Of a stretch of DNA of 64,000 nucleotides, positions 13,550 through 24,545 are shown in pieces. The position numbers and the translations under genes are program-made. The notes under the pieces were generated by a model. The model was not told where the DNA came from. It searched no databases and worked only from the letters and a program-made list of their open reading frames with translations. Position 1 is the stretch's first letter. Every line of letters begins with the position of its first letter. The DNA is from Ailurus styani (lineage: Eukaryota > Chordata > Mammalia > Carnivora > Ailuridae): positions 1,288,570-1,352,569 of the forward strand of contig LNAC01000065.1 of NCBI GenBank assembly GCA_002007465.1. Reading direction: 5' to 3'.

Positions 13550-13870
13550 TTAAATGTTGTTTCCTGAGAAAAGTTTTCCCTAACCATCCAATTTAAAGTA
13601 ACTTCCCAGCTACTTTCTATTATATCACCTTAGATTATTTTTATTATAGCATTTATCTCTACCTAATATTTTTCTTTTGTCAGTCTTTCCAGACCTAAAC
13701 GCAAACTTCATTAGGAGCCTTATATGTTTTTGGGCTCCGCCCTCAAAAAAAAAAAAAAAAAAAAAGGAGCCTTACCTGTTCTGTTTACTGCTGTATCCCA
13801 GGTGGTTAGAAGAGTGTCTGGTATATACCAGATATTAAATGTATGATAGTTGAATTAAGTCACTTAATCT
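13550..13870 (+). repeat. L2 LINE 3' end, interrupted
   Basis: L2 3'-end text ('cttacctgttctgtttactgctgtatccc ... ttgaattaag'). It is split by a poly(A)-tailed insertion at about 13723-13766. Confidence 0.7.
13723..13766 (+). mobile_element. Very short poly(A)-tailed retro-insertion
   Basis: About 22 bases (containing tttttgggctccgccctc) followed by about 21 As, flanked by the direct repeat aggagcctta. This is the mark of an L1-driven insertion of a heavily truncated RNA. The source RNA is not identifiable from so few bases. Confidence 0.6.
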
Positions 13871-14198
13871 TTTCTCAAAAAATTGTACATCACATCTGCT
13901 TGAATTACACGAATTTCAGATTTTATACCAGCAACTGGGCTTACCATATATTTTAGGTTAACCTATCTGTTCAAGACCCAAAACATTTATTAGCCAAGTA
14001 ATTGTCCTTGACCAGAAAGCTGTACATTAACCCATGGACCAGTATGAATGTGAAGTTCTTAACTTGCAGCACTTCAGTATACAGGTCATTAAACTCTGCT
14101 TTAAACTCTGGGAGAATTAAAGCAAAGCTTCGATTTTTCTAAGAACATTACAAAATGACCAAGAAAAGCCACAATTATATTTGCTTATAGTTTGTTTG

Positions 14199-14389
14199 GG
14201 TTTTTTTAAGATTTTATTTATTTATTTGATAGACACAGCGAGAGAAGGAACACAAGCAGGGGGAGTGGGAGAGGGAGAAGCAGGCTCCCCGCTGAGCAGG
14301 GAGCCTGATGCAGGGCTCAATCCCAGGACCCTGGGATCATGACCTGAGCCGAAGACAGACACTTAACAACTAAGCCACCCAGGCACCCC
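14199..14389 (-). repeat. CAN-SINE, antisense
   Basis: Duplication tgcttatagttt on both sides. Confidence 0.94.
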
Positions 14390-14928
14390 TGCTTATAGTT
14401 TCTATGACTATATGAGATACAGTATATTCTTGGGTAAACTGTAAATTGAAATGCATCATATCATCATGCCTTATTATAATGGAGCTCCTTTAAAAGGCAA
14501 ACTCAAATTTTCAAATTCTTAAATTAGGTGTAGAGGATTCACTCTACCAAATAAAATTTTTACTTTTTCCCTATATTTCTTAGAGTAAATTTGGTAGTTC
14601 TAGTCTAATATATGATAGTATATAACCAGCCAATATATGATAGTAATAAACAATTTTTCAATTTAAAAATCATTGTTTTCAGAGTCAGTCCCTTAAATAT
14701 TAGACTGTTGAAACAGAAAAATCTGCTTAGCAGTCTGATTCACCCCTTATGTGAGAGAACTCCTGGAAAGAAAATTATATGTCTGGGCAAGTATTGACCA
14801 GGCCTCTACTGCTAAGTATATTATTTTTTCAGTTCCCATTTAATTGTTACAAAATGTAACAACATTTCAGTTTTCTACATCGAGATCAAATTTATTCTCA
14901 CACTTTTCTTTAAAAATGTTTAAAATTT

Positions 14929-15140
14929 GGGCACCTGGGTGGCTCAGTGGGTTAAGCCTCTGCCTTCAGCTCAGGTCATGATCTCAGGGTCCTGGGATCG
15001 AGGCCCGCATTGGGCTCCCTGCTCGGCGGGGAGCCTGCTTCCTCCTCTCTCTCTGCCTGCCTCTCTGCCTACTTGTGATCTGATCTCTCTCTGTGTCAAA
15101 TAAATAAATAAAATCTTTAAAAAAAATAAAATAAAATAAA
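14929..15140 (+). repeat. CAN-SINE, sense
   Basis: Head gggcacctgggtggctcag, AATAAA-rich tail; duplication aaaaatgtttaaaattt. Confidence 0.95.
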
Positions 15141-15371
15141 AATGTTTAAAATTTTATATTGAAAAAGGTAAAAAGAAAGTAACTTATGGAAAACAAGCAA
15201 AATTCATCTGTTCCATAAAACAAAGAATACTTATATGTATATCATTTGGGAATCTTTAGGTTACTTATATTCCTACTATGAAGAGAATGAACTTAAACCT
15301 TACAGAATTAACCTCTTACTTTATAATTCTGATGGAAATCATTTTAATTTTGTTCTACTTTTATTATTTAG

Positions 15372-15454
15372 GCAAAGATGCAATTTACACAATTCCAGTG
15401 AAAAACATTCTTGCTGTGGAAAAGTTGGAAGAGAGCTCTTTCAACAAGAAAAAT
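15372..15454 (+). CDS. RASA2: RASA2 coding exon (PH domain, middle)
   Basis: An 83-bp exon between a pyrimidine-rich acceptor ending ttatttag and a consensus donor GTAAGT. It starts with the last two bases of the split Gly codon and ends on a codon boundary. It reads KDAIYTIPVKNILAVEKLEE, then SSFNKKN, which I recognise as RASA2 PH-domain sequence from knowledge of the family. PH domains of the GAP1 group bind phosphoinositides and help recruit the protein to the plasma membrane. A CAN-SINE is inserted only about 29 bases after the donor, unusually close to a splice site. Identification is very secure because the neighbouring exons match the same protein in order and phase. Confidence 0.97.
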
Positions 15455-15483
15455 GTAAGTTACATGAATAATCATTTAAAGCT

Positions 15484-15679
15484 TTTTTTTTTAAGATTTT
15501 TTATTTATTTACTTGACAGAGAGAGAGAGATACCACAAGTAGGTAGAGAGGCAGGCAGAGAGGGGGAAGCAGGCTTTTCGCTGAGCAGAGAGCCCAATGC
15601 GGGGCTCAATCCCAGGACGCTGAGATCATGACCTGAGCTGAAGGCCGAGGCTTAACCCACTGAGCCACCCAGGCGCCCC
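15484..15679 (-). repeat. CAN-SINE next to RASA2 splice donor
   Basis: Begins 29 bases after the donor of the 15372-15454 exon; duplication catttaaagcttttttt. Confidence 0.95.
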
Positions 15680-15954
15680 TCATTTAAAGCTTTTTTTTGC
15701 TTGTATTACTTGATGGAAAATTTTCAAGGTTTTTGTGTTTGCCATTAATCATTAATATTTTAATTAATTGTTGGCTAGAGCTGTCTTAAAATTGTCCATT
15801 ATTTTTCCTGAAGCTAATGTAGCATTGTGTGTTGACTATACTCAAATAAAAATTTTTTTAAAATGAAATGTTTAACAATGTTTTTAAATAAATAAAAAAG
15901 TCCATTGTTGTTGTAGTCTGCCTAGCCTGTTAAGTTAAAGGTACTTTTCTCAGT

Positions 15955-16155
15955 ACTTCTCTAAGCTGACCTTTTAAGTCTTTAATAATATAGTCCCAGC
16001 CAACCTGTGTAATCTTGTATACTGTACACTCAAACCAGTCAGGGTGATTTCCCATTTCTCTGTATTCTCCCACTGCTTTGCCCTTACTCATACTTTTTCC
16101 TCCATCTGCAGTTCCTCCCTTTATTCCTGTTTATATGATAGTCCGTTCTTTGGAC
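15955..16155 (+). repeat. L2-like fragment
   Basis: Weak L2-type text ('cccactgctttgccc ... ctccatctgcagttcctccc'). Low certainty. Confidence 0.35.
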
Positions 16156-16182
16156 ATGTGTGACTTCTAAAAATCGCATTCT

Positions 16183-16352
16183 GGGCTCCTGGGTGGCTCA
16201 GTGGGTTAAAGCCTCTGCCTTCGGCTCAGGTCATGATCTCAGGGTCCTGGGATCAAGGCCCGCATTAGGCTCTCTGCTCAGCAGAGAGCCTGCTTCCTCC
16301 TCTCTCTCTGCCTGCCTCTCTGCCTACTTGTGATCTCTCTCTCTCTGTCAAA

Positions 16353-16409
<57 letters not shown>

Positions 16410-16421
16410 AAATAAAATAAA
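16183..16421 (+). repeat. CAN-SINE with long (AAAT)n tail
   Basis: Sense copy; the tail has expanded to about 15 AAAT units (16350-16410); duplication aaaatcgcattct. It lies about 205 bases before the RASA2 exon at 16628. Confidence 0.95.
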
Positions 16422-16627
16422 AATCGCATTCTATTGTACTACTTAGTACCAGGTGATTCAGATTGTCCTCGGAACTAATTTACTTGAAAAGTAGCAATTT
16501 GTAAGATACCTGAGCAGCAGTTACCTAGCCAAGCAAACTGTATTTCTCTTATGTATCTTTTTTTTTGTTTGTACTGTGTTGGTTTTTAGACTCTGTTTCT
16601 AACTTTTTATCTTAATTGCATATGAAG

Positions 16628-16836
16628 ATGTTCCAAGTAATACATATGGAGAAACCACTCTATGTCCAAGCAAATAATTGTGTAGAAGCTAATGAATGGA
16701 TAGACGTACTCTGCAGGGTGAGCCGATGCAATCAGAACAGGCTCAGCTTTTACCATCCCTCTGCGTATCTCAACGGAAACTGGCTCTGCTGTCTGGAGAC
16801 CAGTGAAAACGCTCTTGGCTGCAAGCCGTGTACTGC
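16628..16836 (+). CDS. RASA2: RASA2 coding exon (end of PH domain plus Btk zinc motif)
   Basis: A 209-bp exon with acceptor ...atatgaag before ATGTTC and donor GTAAGT at 16837. It is phase 0 at the start and leaves two bases at the end. The first 35 residues close the PH domain ([13 protein letters not shown] is the typical C-terminal PH helix). The Btk-type zinc motif follows as H-x10-CC-x9-C, with exon-local ligands His43, Cys54, Cys55 and Cys65. All four ligands are present, so the zinc site looks intact. An internal CAGG|GTGAGC around 16715 looks like a donor but is read through as coding sequence. This is consistent with the known RASA2 protein and with the following exon. Confidence 0.97.
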
Positions 16837-16874
16837 GTAAGTTTCTGATTAAAAAAAGCAGTGTTTCAAGTGTG

Positions 16875-17165
16875 GTCTATCAATAGAATGGAATATTATC
16901 AGCCATAAAATGGAATAAAGTATTGATACATGCTGCAACATGGATGGACCCTGTAAACATGCTAAGTGAAGGAAGCCAGAAACAGAGGCCATATACTCTA
17001 TGATGACTTTGATATAAAGTATCCAGAATAGGTAAATTTATTGACAGAAAGTAGCTTAGTGGTTGTGATGGCCTGGAGGGAGGGAGGTTGGGGAGTGCTA
17101 ATGGATACAGAGTTTCTTCTTGGGGTGATGAAAATGTTCTCAAATAAATAGTGGTTGACAGGAGT
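16875..17165 (+). repeat. L1M 3' UTR fragment, sense
   Basis: 'tggaatattatcagccataaaatgg ... catggatggacc ... gggtgatgaaaatgttctcaaa' is L1M 3'-end text, in the RASA2 intron between the 16628 and 17534 exons. Confidence 0.85.
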
Positions 17166-17533
17166 CAAAAAAAGTGGGGTGGGGGAGCAATATCAAAGAA
17201 GATGCACAAGCCTGAGCAAGGAAGGACTTCACATTCTCTTACTAATTGTATGGAAAAGCCATTGTAGCCCTATGCACTTAAGAAGTAATGTACTGCTTTT
17301 GTGATGAAGCATAGGTGTGAGGAAAATGATTTCTCTTTAGATTGGATTTTGGATTAGAGTTCCATAATGACCTCTCTTGGCCCCATTTTATTAAATTGAC
17401 AAATGAGACTAGATTTCTGAGTTTCCTTCTTCAGAGTTCTGAGGTTCTGTTTTTTAATCTCAAGTCATCAAAAGTCTTTGGCATGTTAACAAAATGAAAT
17501 TTTTCAATGTCTTTAATTTCATTTTTACCATAG

Positions 17534-17637
17534 TGGTGTCCCTGCAGACATCCAAATAGATATTGATGAAGACAGAGAAACAGAAAGAATTTATTCCCTT
17601 TTTACCCTCAGTTTACTTAAGCTGCAGAAAATGGAAG
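17534..17637 (+). CDS. RASA2: RASA2 coding exon (post-Btk linker)
   Basis: A 104-bp exon with acceptor ttaccatag and donor GTAAAT. Its first base completes an Ala codon from the previous exon, and its last base opens a Glu codon. It encodes 34 full codons: [20 protein letters not shown], then a leucine-rich helix-like segment [14 protein letters not shown]. It lies after the zinc motif and before the C-terminal tail. No separate catalytic role is known to me for this segment. The donor is a weaker GTAAAT form, but the phase match to the exon at 17989 leaves little doubt. Confidence 0.96.
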
Positions 17638-17988
17638 GTAAATATACAATTAAAATATTTTTATATAACCACAATCCTTCATTACCAATTCCTGAAGAAA
17701 TTGCTTTGCCATTATCTTAAAGTTGGAAATACTCATAGCTTTACCAAAATGTTACTCATGTGGACATTGATAAACTCCCAAAGGGGTGTTTTTCATAGAT
17801 ACTCATGAAAATACTGTTTTTGCATAAATGTGTTGTTCATAATTAATAAAATGAAAGTATGTGTGTTATCTGTGCATTTCCAGGGGGAAGTCTTCCCAGC
17901 TGGAGATACTCAAAAAGTTGTTACTTATAATAAAAGTTACATTTATGGGATTTAGTTTTCTGATCAGAGATTTTACTGCTCCTTTTAG

Positions 17989-18178
17989 AGGCTTGTGGAA
18001 CTATAGCAGTCTACCAAGGACCACAGAAAGAGCCTGATGATTATTCTAACTTTGTAATCGAGGATTCTGTAACAACCTTTAAGACAATTCAGCAAATAAA
18101 AAGCATCATAGAGAAGCTCGATGAACCTCATGAAAAGTATAGGAAGAAAAGATCAAGTAGTGCAAAATATGGGAGCAA
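17989..18178 (+). CDS. RASA2: RASA2 coding exon (C-terminal region)
   Basis: A 190-bp exon with acceptor tgctccttttag and donor GTAAGT. Two bases finish the split Glu codon, 62 full codons follow, and two bases of a Lys codon remain. It starts EACGTIAVYQGPQKEPDDYS and ends in a basic, serine-rich stretch (EKYRKKRSSSAKYGS). The central part (FKTIQQIKSIIEKLDEPHEK) is predicted helical and may form a short coiled coil; that is inference. The next exon, 3.2 kb away across an intron dense in SINEs, carries the last residues. Confidence 0.96.
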
Positions 18179-18249
18179 GTAAGTATTTTTAAGATACTTT
18201 AAACATGTTTTTAAACATTGTTTGAGATTCCAACTGCTACTCTTTACTC

Positions 18250-18450
18250 ACACCTGACATGCAGGCTTCCTGCTTACCTTCATCTTTCAAGACCCAACTC
18301 AGAACCTTTCTCTTGTGCAGAAGTTCCCCTGGCCACCCACACTTGATCTTTGTCTTTGCAGTTCTGCTGTTGTTTCATTATGTTGGTGCTATACTTGATC
18401 ACCACTTTTAATGTTAAAATTAATTATTTCATTAAATTAAATACATAGTA
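18250..18450 (+). repeat. L2-like fragment
   Basis: 'ctttcaagacccaactcagaacc' with 'gaagttcccctggccaccc' fits the L2 3' region. Confidence 0.55.
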
Positions 18451-18709
18451 GCTTTTGTTTTTGTTTTGTTTTTACCCTTCCTCTTCCAACTTAATATCTT
18501 CCACGTTGCTTTATACATACTAAGTACTGAAAAAAAATTAACCACAAAAATGCTAGAAGTACTAGTTGATTGTACTAGTTGAATGCTAGTTGATTCTCTG
18601 GATCCATCTCAAATGTAGGTGACTACTACAGGGGATAATAGCAGTAACATCTAATGCTTTATCAGGAGCTTAATCCACCACCAGGCACTGTACCTATTTT
18701 ACATCATAT

Positions 18710-18909
18710 TTTTTTTTTTAAAGATTTTATTTATTTATTTCACAGCGGGAGAGAGATCACAAGGAGGCAGAGAGGCAGGCAGAGAGAGAGAGGGGGAAGC
18801 AGGCTCCCTGCCAAGCAGAGAGCCCGATGCGGGCCTCGATCCCAGGACCCTGAGATCATGACCTGGGCCGAAAGCAGAGGCTTTAACCCACTGAGCCACC
18901 CAGGCGCCC
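18710..18909 (-). repeat. CAN-SINE, antisense
   Basis: Duplication tacatcatatt; an open frame of 90 codons across it is the SINE itself. Confidence 0.95.
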
Positions 18910-18986
18910 TACATCATATTATGTAGAGTGTTTTTAGAATCCCCACTCAGGTGGCTTAACCAATAGGAAAAATTTTGTTTTATTTT

Positions 18987-19175
18987 TAATTTTTTTTAAA
19001 GATTTTATTTATTTATTATTTGAGAGAGAGAAAGAGCATGAGCTGGGGGGGAAGGGCAGAGGGAGAGGGAGAAGCACTGAGTGCAGAGCGTGAAGCAGGG
19101 CTTGATCCCAGGACCCTGAGATCATGACCCAAGCCAAAGGCAGACCCTTAACCAACTGAGCCACTGAGGCATCCC
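18987..19175 (-). repeat. CAN-SINE, antisense (older)
   Basis: T tail at 18987, head complement ending 'ccactgaggcatccc'. Immediately followed by another copy. Confidence 0.9.
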
Positions 19176-19187
19176 ACAAGAGTACAT

Positions 19188-19396
19188 TTTTTTTCTTAAA
19201 GATTTTATTCACGTACTTGACACAGAGAAAGAGAGAGAGGGAGAGTACAAGCAGGGGGAGCAGCAGGCAGAGGGAGAGGGAGAAGCAGGCTCTTTGCTGA
19301 GCAGGGAGCCTGATATAGGACTCAATCCCAGGACTCTGGGATCATGGCCTGAGCCAAAGGCAGCCACTTAACTGACTAAGCCACCCACGGGCCCCA
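19188..19396 (-). repeat. CAN-SINE, antisense (older, tandem neighbour)
   Basis: Second copy 12 bases after the previous one; ends 'ccacccacgggcccc'. Confidence 0.9.
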
Positions 19397-19744
19397 GGAC
19401 ATTTTTTAATATCACAAATTTAAGTCCTAACTTCTATAGATGGTTGGTCCAGCAGCTCAGTATTATTATCAAAGACCATCCAGCCACTTACCCATCCTCA
19501 GCCCATCCTCAGCTAGATGATTTCTGTCTTTCTCAGGTTTGTCCCTTCATGGTCATGGATGAGCTGCAACAGTTCACTATTTTTATATAGTAGTATCCAG
19601 AGGCAGAAAGATGTTATTTCCTTCTAAGAGAAAAGAACCTTATCTAAAGTTACCCCAGCTTTCCCTGGAACATAGGGCTGCACAGTATCAGCACTAGGAT
19701 CAGAGTTCTGTTTGCACGAGGTGAATAGTAAGGGATGGTTTTTA

Positions 19745-19910
19745 GACCACAGTGTACACTGTCTCAGTCATCCTCACATCAGCCCAACATGGTTATATTC
19801 CCATTTTACAGCTGGAGAAACTGAGGCTCGGAGATGTTAAATACTTTGTCCAAGGTCATACTGCTGATTAGTGAAGGGGCTTTGAATCCTGGCCCCACCG
19901 CTTTAAGTGT
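19745..19910 (-). repeat. MIR
   Basis: 'cccattttacagctggagaaactgaggctc ... ccaaggtcatactgctgatta' is MIR core sequence in antisense. Confidence 0.85.
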
Positions 19911-19930
19911 TCTTAAAATAATGTGATTAT

Positions 19931-20108
19931 TGGGGCACCTAGATGGCTCAGTCAGTTGAGCATCCGACTTTTGGTTTCAGCTCAGATCATGATCTCAAGG
20001 TCGTGAGATTAAGCCCCTCCCTCCAGGCTCTGCTCTGGGTGAGGAGCCTGCTCAGGATTCTCTCTCCCCCTCACCTTTGCTCCTCCCCCGTTCCCTCTCT
20101 TTAAAAAA
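19931..20108 (+). repeat. CAN-SINE, sense (older)
   Basis: Duplication aatgtgattatt on both sides. Confidence 0.92.
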
Positions 20109-20425
20109 ATGTGATTATTAATTATATTTGTGATTTATGAACAATAAAAATCAGTTGGACAGATGTATGTTCTCCCTGGATAGAAGGTTCAGTGCATTAG
20201 AAAGGTTATTGTAACCATCTGAATCCTGTCTTTTCTACATTCATGTAATTGGTTCTCTTCCAACAGTGCTAGTATAGTTTTCTTGAAGTCCCCAGAAATT
20301 TCCATTTGAGGTTCTATCCAGTGCTTGACCACTCCTCTTAAATAGTACCTATCCCCCGCCCCTGATAGACACACACACTCTGCCTTTTCCCACCTTTATT
20401 TTTCTCTGTTAAAAAGTATGAGTCT

Positions 20426-20612
20426 TGGGGCACCTGGCTGGTTCAGTTGGTTGGGCGTCTGCCTTCGGTTCAGGTCATGGTCCCAGAGTCCTGGGATCTG
20501 GCCCTGCCTCAGGCTCCCTGCTCAGTGGGGTGACTGCTTCTCCCTCTGCCTTTCACCCCACTTGTACTTTCTCTCACTTGCTCTCTCTCTCAAATAAATA
20601 AATAAAATCTTT
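20426..20612 (+). repeat. CAN-SINE, sense
   Basis: Head ggggcacctggctggttcag, tail aataaataaataaaatc. Confidence 0.92.
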
Positions 20613-20641
20613 ATAATATATATATACCTGTTAGTCTCTCA

Positions 20642-20868
20642 GGGTACTGGGGAGGCTCGGTAAGTTGAGTGTCCAGCTCTTGATTTCCACTTGCATTGTG
20701 ATCTCAGGGTTGTGGGATCAAGCCCCACCTCCATCTCCCCACTCAGTCAGAGTCTGCTTCTCTTCTTTTGCCCCTCCCCCTGTACACGCTCAGGTGCTCA
20801 TGCTCCCTGTCTCTCTCTCTCTCCCCACCCATAAGTAAATAAATAAATAAATATTAGTTTTTAAAAAA
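20642..20868 (+). repeat. CAN-SINE, sense (diverged)
   Basis: Diverged head (gggtactggggaggctcggt), CT body and aataaataaata tail. It sits 30 bases after the previous copy. Confidence 0.88.
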
Positions 20869-20881
20869 CACTCAGTCTCTC

Positions 20882-21045
20882 TTATACTAAGTAGTATCCT
20901 TGTTTGTTTTACTTTCCCTATACCAGAAAGTAAGCCCCATGAGAGCAAGGTTTTGTCTGTTTTGTTCACTGCTGTATCCACAGCTTCTAAAATAGTGCCT
21001 AACATTTAATAGGTGATCAGTAAATACTTGTTGAATTAACGAAAT
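20882..21045 (+). repeat. L2 LINE 3' end
   Basis: 'gtaagccccatgagagcaaggttttgtctg ... ttcactgctgtatccacagc' is L2 3'-end text. Confidence 0.8.
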
Positions 21046-21063
21046 AAGACTTAACATGAGAGA

Positions 21064-21290
21064 GATACCTGGGTGGCTCAGTCGGTTCTGCCTTCAGCTC
21101 AGGTCATGATCCCAGGGTGCTGGGATCAAGTCCCACATCAGGCTCCTGGCTCAGCAGGGAACTCCTGCTCCCTCTGCCTCTGCCTGCCGCCCCCCCTGCT
21201 TGTGTGCTCGCTCTCTCTCTCCCCCTCTCCCGTGCTCTCTATCTCTCTGGCAAATAAATAAATAAAATCTTTAAAAAAAAAAAAAAAGAA
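21064..21290 (+). repeat. CAN-SINE, sense
   Basis: Ends with poly(A) and short GAAA units, about 135 bases before the last RASA2 exon. Confidence 0.94.
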
Positions 21291-21423
21291 AGAAAGAAAA
21301 GACATGATGAGAGATTATCAAGGGGGAAATTACGAATACTTAATGGATACTATGAGATAATTTGTCACTTTTTAAAATGTTACATATTCTAACTTTTGAA
21401 AATGGTTTTCTTTTATCTTCTAG

Positions 21424-21454
21424 GGAAAATCCAATTGTAGGAAAAACGTCTTAG
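21424..21454 (+). CDS. RASA2: RASA2 terminal coding segment and stop codon
   Basis: The acceptor ttatcttctag at 21413-21423 opens the last exon. Its first base completes the split Lys codon. ENPIVGKTS follows, then the TAG stop at 21452-21454. Across all six exon pieces in the window the frame gives 217 residues plus stop with no break. The 3' UTR follows directly in the same exon. Confidence 0.96.
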
Positions 21455-24400
21455 AGATGACCAACTGGTTCAGAAGAACTGGAAAATACTATTTTTGTTG
21501 GAGTTTTTCAATTCATCGTTTATTTTGTTCCTGGTATTTAAGAATGAACATTGGCTTCAGTGTCACCTATATTCACATTGTATTTAATATTTAATAATTG
21601 AAAGTAACTGTCTGGGAATCCTGCTATTAATGCATTACTAGAGAATTTGAAACTCAAGATTCCCTTTGTATCTTATATGTCAAAAGCCATGTGTCTGCAG
21701 CTTCTTTTTTAATAGAAAGAATCTTCCTAAAGAAGCTTTGTAACAAAAGGAGAACTCCTCCCTAGCAAGAAACCATCTCTTCTTGTAACACTCCATGTTC
21801 TGTGGACTTTTCACTACCATTAGTGCCTGCTCTATACTGCCAATTTTGTTTTACTAGGAAATCCAATCCATGACAATTCACAGCTTTCCATTTAGTTCAT
21901 CTAGACCCTCCCTCTTCAAAAAAGAAAAAAAAAAGATTTTCCTTTCATCTGTTAGTCATTACAGATTACAGTAGGGACTTTTGAAAACTGCCAGAGCATC
22001 CTTGAAGGTTGGTAGATCCTTTTGCCTATTTAAAGATGTAAACAGAACTCAGACAGGAGGAATCAGGGAACATGTACTGTTGTGTGCATCTTGTTTACAT
22101 TTGGGGTGAGTGATGGCAGATGAAATACAGTGAGACCACTAAATTTTTTTTCATTGTTTTAAATATCAGATACTCATTTTCTTGATTTGAAAGTTCAAGT
22201 TAACATGACTTGTAAGGACATCTCTTCTGAAAAAGAAGAGACAGTTGTCAGTGAAAGAAGGTGGCGGGCAAATCACTTGACCTCACCTGTTCTTCCATGT
22301 TTTATAAGGGTCACCAGAAGGACACCCTCCTCCTACTGTGAGGGTGAGAGCTAACTCAAGAACAGTCACTTGGCGCACTTTAATAATCTGGGCTGCCCCA
22401 GATTATACTTCAGATACTCTGTGGTATCTAATCTTTATGATCAGTTGAATGATCAGTGTTTAAGTCTAGAAGTAGTGCTTTTCTGAAAATGTTTATATTT
22501 CATTGCTGTTTTCTTATTGCCTGCTAGCCAAATGGAATTTGGGCAAGCAACTGTTTCAATCTTCTTTTTCCCTAATAATTTACTTTTATCCTAAAAACCA
22601 TAATTGTAAATAAGCAGTCGAAGCAAGTTGCCTCCTTGAAGTTAAGAGGAATACACATTGCTTCATCAGTATTAAAAACCATGGTACTCTTATTTTGTCT
22701 TTTAAAATTTAAAACATTTTCTATATGTGGTACTTTGAACCTTGGAGTATTTACATATTTCTGTTTAAAACTGTGACTTATTAATGTAAGTCTAGCTAGT
22801 AGTGCTTTCTTTGTTTTCCTGAGCATAAGCTATATATCAGGATACACTTTGCCAATTATGTTATTGGTGAGTAATTGTTTTTAAATTATATTGTTACTAG
22901 GGAATTTTTTTAAAGACCATTGGCACACAATCAAAGTTGTTCCATAAATGATTATAACTGAGCAATGTATTTCTCTAAATGACTTGTGAAAATCAATTGG
23001 TTTTAAGAATCTGTCCTAGTCTCCATTATGGTAGGTTTATTCCTAGCCCACTTTAAAGCCAAGTTTGAAAGACTCCTTTAAATTTTATGAGCTTGAGTGT
23101 TCCATAAATTACACTGATTTATAAACATGAAAGAATTTAACAATTTAATACATTTTTCATTGCTGAATTTCATTCAGATTGAAATTTCCTTTTAAGAGTC
23201 TCTGAGATGCCTACCTGAAAAGGACATGTGAGCATTGCCAAGTACCACTCGTTATTCTTTAGTGGCTGTTTTAGCCCTCTGCTCTTTTTCAAGGCAAAAG
23301 AAATATTTTTTTTAAGTATTTCTGATTGATATCCCCAGTCGTGATTGCTTTTAAAGATCAGGGCATTGTCAAAGGGACCAAGGCTGTGTGAACACATAAC
23401 TCTGAATTTGAAGTCAATTCAGTTATACAGTTATTTTCATACAGTCAGTCATACAGTTATTTTCTTCACATGATACTTTTAAACAGCCTGTTTGACTGGA
23501 ATTAACCAGCTTGGCATAGCCAAAAAGAAGCAATGTGAAATTAAATTAATTTTCTTTGAAAGTCTACTGAAATAAGAGACCGTGTCAGTAGGACCCTGAG
23601 ATAACCTAGGTACTTGCTTCCAAGGGTATCATTCCTCTGCTGTTACTTATGAGTACTTTGATTTTTGCTACCAGACCTGCTTTCTCTGCCTTTTCCACAC
23701 TTGAAAAAAATACATGACAGCTCACTTCACCCTAAAAACCTGAAAACGCCTAGAAGGAGAGAAAAGGATGATTTGGAGAAACTCTTGCCATAAATGCCAG
23801 TTCTGGTTCTTAGTTTAGCCGTTTCTATCAGTTGCAGTTGTGATCTGTTCTTGCTATTGTTTGTTGTGGGTTTTTTTAGTTTGCTTTTTAGTACTCATTT
23901 AATAAGATGATGGCAATAGCAAAGTTTTTTACCCCCTGGAATATAATTTATCAAATTGAATGATTTTATTTGCCAAAGAAATATGTTTATAATGTCACGG
24001 GTAATGGTTAAATGTCAAAACTAAATTTTCCTTATTATTAAAAAAAAAAAGTGGTGAATGATGTGGCTTTTGTTTGTTTCTGAAGCCTAATTTCATTCAT
24101 TTATCAGAAAGGCTCATTCATGCCAGGTTTTAGAAAACATATTTTTTCCTTTTTTTTTTTTTTAAAGTAAAAGCACCTTTAATTTGTTCTAATGGTACAT
24201 CCTGTGATGACAATGCTACAAAAAGCCTTTTAGGTGTCCTTACAGTATGCTAAAAATACAGGACTCATTCTAGAGTTAAATTACCTGTCTTGACTGATAC
24301 TATCTTCTTCCGTTTTTATTAACTTGGAAATAAATATGTTGCTAGTAAATATTGATTTTTACAGTGTCCAGTTTGAACATGTAAGTTATCAAAACTTAAT

Positions 24401-24545
24401 GTAGTGCATTTGTGTAACCATGTTGTATTGTTGAGAATGTATTTTTATTTAAATTTTATTTTCTTATCAAGAGAATTATAAAAATTAAAAACTTTTGTAA
24501 CTGTCGCTTGGAAATAACTCAAATAAATTACCAGAAGCCTGTCTA
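21455..24545 (+). other. RASA2: RASA2 3' untranslated region (end approximate)
   Basis: From the RASA2 stop codon to about 20 bases past an AATAAA at 24522-24527. The stretch is AT-rich, has no splice-like interruption, and contains no CAN-SINE over 3.1 kb, although the flanks carry one every 1-2 kb. Short open frames here are not in-frame extensions of RASA2. AT-rich and T-rich tracts (for example near 24150 and 24040) are plausible sites for RNA-binding proteins or microRNAs, but I did not identify specific sites. The exact cleavage point is inferred from the last good poly(A) signal. Confidence 0.75.
24522..24527 (+). promoter_or_regulatory. Candidate RASA2 poly(A) signal AATAAA
   Basis: A canonical AATAAA sits in 'ctcaaataaattaccag', followed within 30 bases by a GT/CT-rich stretch (gcctgtctattctctgtgag), as expected of a cleavage site. 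An upstream AATAAA near 24330 could serve as an alternative site. Confidence 0.65.

Noticed and set aside
16710..16720. Donor-like CAGG|GTGAGC inside a RASA2 exon
   Set aside because: Reading through gives the expected RASA2 residues up to the Btk motif, so it is coding sequence.
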